From the NCBI GenBank assembly GCA_001566295.1, contig KQ964253.1, forward strand, positions 620,001-684,000: a DNA stretch of 64,000 nucleotides, written 5' to 3'. This DNA comes from Microdochium bolleyi (lineage: Eukaryota > Ascomycota > Sordariomycetes > Xylariales > Microdochiaceae). Positions 21,027 through 29,943 of the stretch are shown piece by piece. The notes beneath the pieces are model-generated. The model was not told the origin of the DNA, did not search any database, and worked only from the letters and a program-made list of their open reading frames with translations. Position 1 is the first letter of the stretch. The number at the start of each line of letters is the position of its first letter. A program made the translations under genes and the position numbers.

Positions 21027-23345
21027 ATGAAGTTCGGCAACCTTGCTTTCGCCCAGCGCCATGAGCGCACGGCCGAGGAGAAGTCGCTCGTCCGCAGGCT
21101 CGACATCTTCCTCATGCTGTTCGGCTGTGTCTCGCAGGTCATCAAGTGTGAGTTGCAGCGTCACCCCCAACCCTCCAGAGACGATATACCTTTGTATCCC
21201 GAGACTGACAATGTGCAATCCAGATCTTGTAAGCCACAGTCCCAACCATGGCCACTCTTCGCGCAATCACAAGTCGATCCAGAGCCAGCCGCCATGTCGA
21301 AATTACCACGGATCTGATACTTGTGTAATTCCAGGACCAAACAAACATCAACAATGCCTACGTCTCAGGCATGAAGGAGGACCTGCACCTCTACGGCAAT
21401 GAGCTCAACTTGTACGTTTGGAACCAGCATCACTTGCCATGTTTCTTCCCAGCTCGCTAACGCCAGGATCTCGCAAACCCACACAGTTTCAGCACCTACT
21501 TCAGCATCGCGTACTGCCTCATGCTCGTCCCCTCGCAGGTGATCCTGACCTACGTCCGCCCCTCCTACTGGCTCTCCGGGCTCGAGGTCGTCTGGGGCAT
21601 CATCACGGGGCTCATCGCCCTCACGACCAACGCGAACCAGGTGTACGTGCTGCGCGTGTTCCTGGGCCTGTGCGAGAGCAGCGCCTGGCCGGGCATGATG
21701 ACGCTGCTCATGTACTGGTACACGCCCACGGAGCTGGCCAAGCGCATGGGCTTCTACCACAGCTGCCAGGCGCTCGGGTCCATGATGTCGGGAGCGCTGC
21801 AGGTCGCCGTCATCAACACGCTGCACGGGTCGAGCGGGATCGCGGGCTGGAGGTGGCTGTTCATCATCAACGGCATCATGACTGTCATCGTGGGCGGCCT
21901 CGGCCTCGTCATGCTGCCCGACACCCCGAACAACGTCAACCCCAGGGCGTTCTGGTTCAAGCCGGGCCACGCGCAGCTCGCCATGGAGAGGCTGGAGCGC
22001 ACGGGGCGTAGCGAGCCGAAGAGGATGTCCTGGGCAGGCACAAAGTATGTTTCCTCCAAGCTTCCTTTTCTCCCCCAGTATTGTAATCCTCGCGACTTGA
22101 GCCGGGAACTTCGACTGACTATCCGTGTCCGAAAACCAGGCGTGCATTCACCTCGTGGCAGCTCTACCTCATCTCCACCCTCTACGTCGCCACCGTGGTC
22201 GCCTCCTGGGGCTACGCGTACTTCAACCTCTTCCTCAAGTCGCTCAAAAACGCGGATGGTTCCGCCACCTGGACCGTCTCGCAGGTCAACTCGATCCCCA
22301 TTGCGGCGAGCGCCATCAACGTCATCTTCGGTACGTCACAACACCCATGGGGACCCTTCCGCCTCCGACCAATCCGTCTTTGGTTCCTTGGGTTCTTCCG
22401 CTATTTTCTCAAATACCCGGACTATGTAGAAGCGCTTACCGTTCACTGACATGTTAACTAATCTCGTAATCACAAATAGTCTGGGTCTGGGCCATCCTCT
22501 CCGACCTCTTCCGCACCCGCTGGACCCTGATCGTCGCGCAGGGCCTCCTGGGCGTCATGGTCTGCGTCATGATGACCGTCTGGACGCAGAAGCCCGGCGG
22601 CACGCCCCTCAGCCTCGCCTATGCAGGCTACTTCCTCGCGTACATCCCGCTCGGCACGGCGCCGCTTATCTTTGCGTGGCTCTCGGACATGTGAGTAACT
22701 CTTTCCGGCAGAGTCAGAGGATGCTTGCTGACCGTCGTCGGTGTGAAACACACAATAGCCTACCCAAGGATCCCGAAGCAAGATCCCTCATCACCGGCTT
22801 CGCGGTGGCTCTGTACTACGGCGTGTCCGCGTGGTCTCAGATCCTGGTGTGGCCCGCGGTCGAGGCTCCCTTGTGTAAGTGTTTTCTCCCCCATAAACAG
22901 CAACCAGGATTCCAGCAGTAGCAGCAGCAAGGCCAAAGGCAACAGGGCAAAGTATAAAGGGAGACAACATGCTAATCAACCCTCCGCCTGTTCTAGATCG
23001 CTATGGCTGGCAGTCGTCCCTGGCCCTGTGGCTGCTCGTCATCATCGTCACGTGCGGCCTGCGGTTCCTCGACGTCAAGTATCTCCGGTAAGCACAACGC
23101 AACCCCATTACTTTCGACCCGAAACGTGAGTTAGACTCGCTAACGTGAGTTCCAACCACAGGCCCCAGCGCGCCGTAGAGCACGAGGCCTACGTCGAGGA
23201 CAAGATCCGGGAGGGCAAGGAGGACGAGGTCGCCGACCCCGAGAGGAACGTCGCCACTATCACCGGTGTCGCTGACAAGGGCACCCCAGCTGCCGTGGAC
23301 ACCAAGCCGCTGCCCAAATCTACTGCTATCGTCCCGGAGGCTTGA
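21027..23345 (+). CDS. MFS anion:cation symporter, Dal5/allantoate permease-like
   Basis: Nine exons: 21027-21147, 21224-21228, 21335-21411, 21487-22044, 22140-22330, 22480-22690, 22759-22874, 22997-23087 and 23162-23345; all phases match and give 517 aa. The Dal5 signature YLDQTNINNAYVSGM, rebuilt across the 5-nt exon 2, is followed by about twelve hydrophobic segments and MFS motifs such as RVFLGLCESSAWPGM and GWRWLFIINGI. This plasma-membrane family imports organic anions such as allantoate, nicotinate, pantothenate or biotin. The tail is hydrophilic and Lys/Glu-rich. It lies 700 bases downstream of the flavin oxidase on the same strand, so it may import that enzyme's substrate; that is inference. 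Confidence 0.9.
21224..21228 (+). other. Five-nucleotide micro-exon of the MFS transporter
   Basis: ATCTT between a CAG acceptor and a GTAAGC donor. With the T left over from exon 1 it encodes Tyr-Leu of the conserved YLDQTN motif. Skipping it would join T to GA and create a TGA stop; reading through it puts the DQTNINN segment out of frame. Confidence 0.85.
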
Positions 23346-23767
23346 GAGAGAGAATGTGCTGTGAACCTGGGTCACATGATATATATTGAAACACAGCTCG
23401 GGATCCAGGGGTTCTGAGAGGGTTTTCCACACAAAAATGAGCAGGAGGCGCGGAATATTGCACATAGCGGATTGCCGCGCGAGCAGGAGGGGGTCCAGGT
23501 TCATCTGGTGGCGTGCAAGCTGGCCCGCGCTGATGTCGTCGATGTGCTCATGGAGAAGTCTCCAGATGCTCGAATGCAAAGAAAAGACCAATCATGAAAA
23601 GCCTTTCTCTCATCCAGGGTAGAGTAGGCACACGGATTGAAGGCACGTCACGATAGACCGTCCCAATATCTAGAGTCTAGAGTGACAGGCGTCTACATTC
23701 CTTCCGCAGCTCGAAGCCAATCCAAGACTCCAAACAGTGAACCCTCCTTATTTGTACATTCTGCCTC
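23346..23767. other. Convergent 3' region
   Basis: About 420 bases between two stop codons (transporter, plus; unknown protein, minus). No gene seen. Confidence 0.5.
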
Positions 23768-24454
23768 TCAAGACGGCCTGAGCTTGATACACGGCGGCGG
23801 TAACTGTGTCGCATGCTGCACCGGGTAATCCCCATGATAGTGGATGTTCATCGTGGGGAAGACCGCCAGCTCGTGGTCCGCGAGGGAGACCTCGACGCGC
23901 GGGAGCAGGAAGGACATGTCAGTGCACCGATCCGCGCCGACGACGTGGGAGCCCGCCGCCCCCTTGCTCCGCGGCCGGAGACGCACGGAGAGCATCCCCC
24001 GGCGGCCATCATCGCGCACCTCGGCGTTCACGACGAGGCGTAGATTTGAGAGCATCGTCGGACCGGGACCTTTGTAGGACTCCGTCAGGGCATCACCGCG
24101 TTCGCGCACAGAACATCCCGGAAAGTTGGACTCGCCGAGTTCTTCGTCGGTAGTGGTGGCCGGGAGAACACTCGCCCCTCCGCTCCCAAGTGGAAGATCC
24201 TGTCGGTGGTTCCTGATGTCTGAGACCGGTCCGGTGGGGATGCGGATCTCGACCTCCTCCAACAGCCACTTGGGCTCGGCGTTCTCGACGATCTTGATGA
24301 CGAACACCAGATCCTGGGGAACGGGCTGCCCGTCTGCATCTCTGAGCATCGAGATGACTCCGTGCTCGTTTGCAGTGTAATTGGCATCGAGAGATTTGAA
24401 AGCGAACTCGAACGTCGGAAATGCCGCTGTCGCAAGACTGGTTGAATCACCCAT
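23768..24454 (-). CDS. Hypothetical protein, 228 aa
   Basis: Single exon with an ATG start (MGDSTSLATAAFPTFEFAF). No signal peptide or membrane helix. Alternating hydrophobic stretches (LVFVIKIVEN, LSNLRLVVNAEV, LLPRVEVSLADHELAVF) suggest a beta-rich fold, perhaps a beta-sandwich. There is a TATA-like ATTATATC preceded by CCAAT about 65-80 nt upstream (24518-24531, minus strand). I do not recognise the family. The frame is well separated from neighbours, so it is probably a real gene. Confidence 0.6.
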   Translation of the reverse strand: MGDSTSLATAAFPTFEFAFKSLDANYTANEHGVISMLRDADGQPVPQDLVFVIKIVENAEPKWLLEEVEIRIPTGPVSDIRNHRQDLPLGSGGASVLPATTTDEELGESNFPGCSVRERGDALTESYKGPGPTMLSNLRLVVNAEVRDDGRRGMLSVRLRPRSKGAAGSHVVGADRCTDMSFLLPRVEVSLADHELAVFPTMNIHYHGDYPVQHATQLPPPCIKLRPS

Positions 24455-25194
24455 GGTGGTTAGAGTGGGGAGATCAAGAGATAAACACGAGTGGGCGGAT
24501 TGTGAGAGTCAGATTTGAAGGATATAATTGGCTAGGAATAATTGTCGATTTTCAACGACAAAGAAGGACTGGCAGGAAGTCCGGGTCAAGGACTCAGAGT
24601 AGTTTCTTATATTCCGTCTTGACTGGTTGCAACTCATATCCACTGGTTCGAGTACAATAGGGTACCATCCCTGCACTTCAGCCAGCCTCGGTCGCTAACT
24701 TACACCCCTGCGTTCAGCTTCGGTCTTGCATTCATCTTAACCCGGATCCCGCAGCTAGGACACGGAGAGACGTCCGGTCATGTTTCTATTCAGACCGGGC
24801 TCGCAGTCCCCGCTCTATGAACACACGAGTAAAATCCTCGACATTACGGGAATGAAGAGCGCTTGTTCTCATCGAGGCAGGCTAAAATGTGATTCGCGTA
24901 GCGTACCTAAGTGAAGCTGAGAGTGGGTGGGGGCGATTTCAGGGTCTTCCACACAGCGAGAGAGAGCTTCGGCATTTTCTCCACCAAAAAGGTTGCATGC
25001 ATGCCATCATCGACATCCTCTAGTCTTAACTCCCCCACGCGCAACATATACACCCACCAAAAACGAAGCGGCCAGGAAGACACCAGCACACGACCTCGGC
25101 CATAGCCCAAACTCCACGCATCATACCCCCTATCGACAGGCTATCAAGCTATAGAGCAAGACCACGAGAAAAACGAGACACCGAGGAACCTTCC
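24455..25194. other. Divergent promoter region
   Basis: About 740 bases between the unknown gene (minus) and COX20 (plus). A CCAAT/TATA pair belongs to the minus-strand gene (24518-24531). The last 150 bases before COX20 are A/C-rich, like a fungal 5' UTR. No gene seen. Confidence 0.5.
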
Positions 25195-25961
25195 ATGGCG
25201 CCCGCCGACGACACCAACAGCAGCCCCCCGAAGCTGCGCGGCCCCCCGCCGGGCGCCACCGCGCCGCCGGACCACATCACCAACGGCAAGCCCCAGATCT
25301 ATGAGATATTCAACGCCGGACGGTCCGAGGAGCGGCGCTTCCCCTCGGGCGCGATAGGCGACGATGGCCTCAGCACACCCCTCGGGTCAGCGCCTGGTTC
25401 GTCATCAGCACCACCACCAACCGTACAGGACCCGAAGCAGAAGGCCGAGAAGCACACCCCGTCCTTCACCGAGGGCGTGCAGTCAATCAAGTCCGAGGAC
25501 TTCCTGAGGATACACAAGATCCCTTGCGCGCGGTCGGGCCTGATGACCGGGATAGCGGCGGGCGCGGTGGTCGGGATGGGGCGGTTCGTCTTCGGAGGTA
25601 AGAGCCCGCTCCCCCCAATACGTTTGCCAGAAACGCAAGAATGCTGCAAAAAATTATGGGGGCGGAGAGGGACGCACAAAAGAGCTGACCATCTTTCTTC
25701 CTCGTCTCCATAGGGCGGATAGGCAGAGCGACGAATTGGGCATTCGGCTCGTTCTTGATCGGAAGTATCGCACAGTGGGAGCTCTGCCAGTACCGAGTGC
25801 GGCAGGAGAAGGCGGGCATGGCGCGGGTCATCGAGGTCATGGACAGGAAACAGGCCGAGAAGAAGGCGCAGGCGCAGGAGGCCGCGGCGCGGCGGCGGCA
25901 AGCAGCAGAGGAAAAAGCCAGGGAAGAGGAAGCGAAGAAGAGATGGTACAAGTTCTGGTAA
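25195..25961 (+). CDS. COX20: Cytochrome c oxidase assembly protein Cox20
   Basis: Mitochondrial inner-membrane chaperone of the Cox2 subunit. Two exons, 25195-25597 and 25714-25961 (116-nt intron, GTAAGA/TAG, phase 1) give 216 aa. The conserved core is SEDFLRIHKIPCARSGLMTGIAAGAVVGMGRFVFGG (first helix), joined at the splice site to RIGRATNWAFGSFLIGSIAQWELCQYR (second helix). The two helices are separated by a short loop as in the family. The N-terminus (about 90 residues) is Pro/Ser-rich and the C-terminus is a long charged coiled coil (KKAQAQEAAARRRQAAEEKAREEE). Only the core is conserved in the family. Confidence 0.93.
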
Positions 25962-26052
25962 ATCGCCAGATACTGGGCCACTCTGTCTCTGAATTGTATA
26001 CTGCAAGCCGCGAGGCTTTTGTATCGATTCCGGCCTGTAAGATGGCCTATTG

Positions 26053-26058
26053 AATAAA
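26053..26058 (+). terminator. Polyadenylation signal of COX20
   Basis: AATAAA 92 nt after the COX20 stop codon. The intergenic stretch 25962-26336 holds this and the 3' end of the next, convergent gene. Confidence 0.5.
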
Positions 26059-26336
26059 TTGTATCAATTATGACGTGCTTGGAACTTTCTGTGATATGGC
26101 AGAGCGTGTCTGCTGCGATCTCGCCTAAGGAACCAGTCCCGCGGCCGTGTGAGAGGGTATCAGACCAATTGAAAGAACAAATATGCGGCTGAAATGCATG
26201 CCCCGGGAGCTGCAGAATCCAACAGCCCGTGAAATAATTGATGCGCCAGTGAAAGATGAGCGCCGTACCCCTTTCCGCTGTAGATGTAAAACGCCGAAAC
26301 CGTACAATGCTCCTCCGAACACGTCCCTGACGGTCC

Positions 26337-27467
26337 TCAAGTCATGATGACTGTGCTTGGCTCGGCATCCGAAAAGCGCACGCGCACTACCGAATGTTTC
26401 CGTTCCATGGGCGGCGGAGCGCCCAGTGTCTCCCTCCTTCTCTGGTTCCTTCTCGCGCGAGCTTCGCTTTCCTCTCGCTTTTTGTACTCGGCCAGCTGCT
26501 GCCGTCTCTTCTGTGCGCGCTGGTGTGCGACAGCAGCGGACGGCCTGAAGCCAATGCCATTGATGCCGGTGCCGTCATCGTCCTTGTCCTCCGGGTCGTA
26601 GATTGTGATCTCGTCCTCACGCCATGTTAGAGCAGCGCGGACAGGGTCGACCACGGCAGGTGCCTCCTCTCCGATCGGCTTGGTATCAAGTGAGTTAGAC
26701 TGTTTGATCTTGGATAGCGATGATGCAGGCACCTTTTTGCGATTGCGCGATTTCGAGTCCGACAGGCGATTAATTGATGGATACGACTTGTTCAGCGAAC
26801 CGAGCCCACCGTTGCTTGGAGGCTTGATGACATCTTGGTCAATGGCAGCTTCGAGCACAAAATGCTCCGACCTCTCTTCCTTGACAGGCTCAGCAGCGGC
26901 AGCACTGTCCACTCCATGGAGCCCGACATTGAGCTGGGTACCAAAGGCAGCATCAGGCAGCTTCAAGCGCTTCCTTGCAGTGGCAAGATCATCATCGGTG
27001 AGCATATCGTGATCATCCATCGTGCGCGAGGACCCATCGAACCTAAAGACCGCCGGCGTTGTGGCATATCCCAGTTCTCTGTCAGCCTCTGGCCGTCGTT
27101 GTTGTGGCGACGACGACGGTTCCTTGTGACTCTGAGGGGCTGGCCTCGCTGTGGTGTAGCTGGCGCTGCTGGTGCTGTTGGTGCTGCCGCCCAGCTCGGC
27201 ATTCTGGTGGGTAGGGATTACCCCACTCGGGGTCGGTATGGCTTCAGTGCCGCCTCCCAGGGCGAGGTTCTTGAGCTGGTGCGCGACTTTAGAGCGCGGG
27301 CTGGAGCTGCCATCGTCGCTGTTGCCGTCGCATGGACTGCTGCTTGGCGGCTCGAAGGAGAACGTGGTCCTGTGGAGGTACTGGGGGTCGTGAGGCAGAC
27401 TGCGCGGCTCATGCACAAGATCTGCACGCTTCCGCTTTGGTGAGCGCGACAGCGATATGTCAGCCAT
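26337..27467 (-). CDS. Hypothetical, mostly disordered protein with conserved-looking C-terminal helix
   Basis: Single exon, 376 aa from MADISLSRSPKRKRADL; the open frame continues upstream but without a good start. PKRKR near the N-terminus is a probable nuclear localisation signal. Most of the chain is Ser/Pro/Thr-rich and probably disordered. Near the C-terminus an acidic motif (WREDEITIYDPEDKDDDGTG, INGIGFRPS) is followed by a strongly charged helix (QRAQKRRQQLAEYKKREESEA). That block looks like the constrained part of the protein. A nuclear regulatory role is inference. I know no characterised homologue. Confidence 0.7.
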   Translation of the reverse strand: MADISLSRSPKRKRADLVHEPRSLPHDPQYLHRTTFSFEPPSSSPCDGNSDDGSSSPRSKVAHQLKNLALGGGTEAIPTPSGVIPTHQNAELGGSTNSTSSASYTTARPAPQSHKEPSSSPQQRRPEADRELGYATTPAVFRFDGSSRTMDDHDMLTDDDLATARKRLKLPDAAFGTQLNVGLHGVDSAAAAEPVKEERSEHFVLEAAIDQDVIKPPSNGGLGSLNKSYPSINRLSDSKSRNRKKVPASSLSKIKQSNSLDTKPIGEEAPAVVDPVRAALTWREDEITIYDPEDKDDDGTGINGIGFRPSAAVAHQRAQKRRQQLAEYKKREESEARARRNQRRRETLGAPPPMERKHSVVRVRFSDAEPSTVIMT

Positions 27468-28688
27468 AGCGAGGGTCGTGGTGACGGTCCACTCGGCGAG
27501 GATGGTAATGGTGATGGTGGTGAACGAAGGATGGGCGCGAGATGGAGGGTTGTGACCAAGGTCAGAGGGTGGTTTGGAGATTCTGAGGGTAGCTGAGTGG
27601 TGGCGGATGCTAGTAGCCGGATGAGGTGGCCTGGCACCCAGGTGCAATGTCTTAGTACCGGAGATGATGAACTGGTAAATGCATGTGGAAGCACCAAAGG
27701 AGACAGGCCCAGTGGTCAAGGAATGCTTTCTGCCTCTGGGAGCCGTCTGAGGTCTGCGAGGTTGAGGACGTGCTGATACATTGGAGTCAAAGGAATGGTG
27801 CGCAGGTGACCTCGGGGTGCGTGGTTGCACCAGTCTTGGTGAGTGTCGAGTCGTGCGTGAACGCAAGTGGCTCGGTCGTCCAGTGTTGTCGCCCGCCGTG
27901 GCAGGCGCCACCGAGATCAGCTCGAGATGGACACACTGCTCCGAGATCCATGAGCACATGGGGACGCACTCGGAGACCTACAATATGCACGCCATAATTA
28001 GACCTGTGCATACATGGCAGAGCTTGGTCGCCCGGGTTCCTTGACGAAGCGGTCGCGGATCTCGCAGCGGGACACCCTGTCTGTTCGAGAGACAGCAGAT
28101 CGATGTGGTGGAACTCTCATCGCGGCGGGCATATGCCGCCTTCTAGAATGCCAGCGCCACCACACTAAGCCTGTCTGCCATACGAGGGCTCGATTCTTCC
28201 GTCAGCACCATCGGATCGTGGAGGCACCCGAGCTACCCCTCTTCGTCATCCCCAAATACCCCGCCGTCGCTCAGGTCAAGGGCCTCCTCCACAGGAACCC
28301 CCAAAGAGGCGCGGGCTTTCGGAGGAGCTCGTCAGCACTGCATGCACACCTGCACACTGCCGGACTCGGGCCTGCTTGTCATGTTCATGTGTAGAGGCCA
28401 TGTACCGAAGCTCAGGCTGATTGGGAGAGGCCCTGCAGGTAATTACGCGATGGCGTACAGCCTAAATGCACGTCGTCTCCGCTCGCCCCGAGGGTAGCAC
28501 GGGGGAGTGTCCCCGCAGATGGTGGTGATCCTGAAAGTGCAACAGTGATGCAAGCGACCAGCTGTATAACCCCTCTCGACTTGTTGCGATAATTTGATCT
28601 TGCCAGACTTCCTCGTCGGCCCTTTCCAGAACGCCTCTTCTTATCTCCCACAACCCGCAAACCGGAACGCAGAGTCAAAAAAACAACC
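27468..28688. other. Divergent promoter region, no gene seen
   Basis: About 1.2 kb between two divergent starts. The last 100 bases before the epimerase are C/A-rich, as in fungal leaders. Frames present do not look coding. Confidence 0.5.
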
Positions 28689-29803
28689 ATGTCATCATCC
28701 GACGACGAGGTCTCGTTCCTGCCGCTCGGCGCCATCATCCAGACCTTCAAGGTTGGCGGCGTCAACATCGTGCAGGGCTTCCCCAAGCAGGAGCTCTACG
28801 TCTCGCACAACCAGCCGTACTTTGGCGAGACCATCGGCCGCGTCGCGAACCGCATCTCGGGCGCCAAGATCGACTCTCTCAACGGCGGAAAGTCGTACAA
28901 CCTCAAGTCTGTCAACAACGGGCCCAACACACTGCACGGCGGTAACGTCGGCTGGGGCAAGCGCGTCTGGGATGGGCCAAAGCCCGTGGGGCTCCGATCC
29001 GTTCCTGGCCTGCCAGAGTTCAGCAGCGGCGGCGAGAGCGTGCAGTTCCAGCTACGCAGCGAGGATGGCGACGAGGGATTCCCGGGCGAGGTGCTGGCTA
29101 CTGTCGTCTACACGACGGGCAAGGTCAAGCAGGACGGCAAGGAGGCGACCATCCTCGCCATGGAGTACGAGGTTGAGCTCGTCTCGGGTGCCGAGGAGAC
29201 CGTCGTCAACATGACGAACCACTCGTGCGTTTGACCTGTCCATGCCTGAACTTGAGATGGAGAAGGCCTTTCTGCTAACATGAGCGCCCATAAAGCTACT
29301 TCAACCTGACCGGCGGCCCCTCGATCGAGGGCACAAACGTCCAGCTCTGCACGGCGCAACACCTCCCCGTCGACGACGGCGCCATTCCGACCGGCAGCGT
29401 GGAGCCCTTCCCCGGCACGGCCACCGACAAGCCCTTCACCCTGGGGCCCGAAGAGCCTGATATCGACCACTGCTTCATCGTCGACGCATCTGCCGACCCG
29501 GCCTCCCTGCCCATCGACACACGCGGCCTGCCGCTCACCAAGCTCATCTCGACCTCGCACCCAGAGTCCGGCATCCATCTCGAGGTGCACGCCACCGAGC
29601 CCGCGTTCCAGTTCTACACGGGCAAGTTCATCGACGTGCCCGAGGTCGACGGCGTGCCGGCGCGCAAGAAGCGCAGCGGCTTCTGCGTCGAGCCCAGCCG
29701 CTACGTCAACGCGCTCAACGTCGACGAGTGGAAGAGCCAGATGGTGCTCAGGAAGGGGGAGAAGTATGGTGCTCGTGTCGTGTACAAGGGCTGGAAGGAG
29801 TAG
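28689..29803 (+). CDS. Aldose 1-epimerase (galactose mutarotase)
   Basis: Interconverts alpha and beta anomers of aldohexoses, feeding the Leloir pathway. Exons 28689-29224 and 29296-29803 give 347 aa. The catalytic residues are recognisable: His in NTLHGGNVGWGKRVW, His in the junction motif NHSYFNLTGG (Ser is made at the splice site), Asp in DHCFIVD and Glu in GFCVEPSRYVNALN. The intron is atypical, with a GTGCGT donor and an AAG 3' end, but the NHSYFNL motif across the junction makes the model firm; a GCTAAC branch point lies 20 nt upstream. No signal peptide, so cytosolic. It is convergent with DNA ligase I, 140 bases away. Confidence 0.93.
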
Positions 29804-29943
29804 AGTGAGATAGAGTGGCGTTCCAAAACATGAAAGAAATTGGTCATCACTTCCCAGCTATCATGATTGGCATCAAGTGATGGGTTCAAGATGGAGTAGT
29901 CATACGATGTCAGTGGTATGCAATTCAACTGGTGGGCAATTGT

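Noticed and set aside
24630..24670. tRNA B-box-like GGTTCGAGTAC
   Set aside because: The flanking bases cannot form a T-arm and no A-box is upstream at the right distance.
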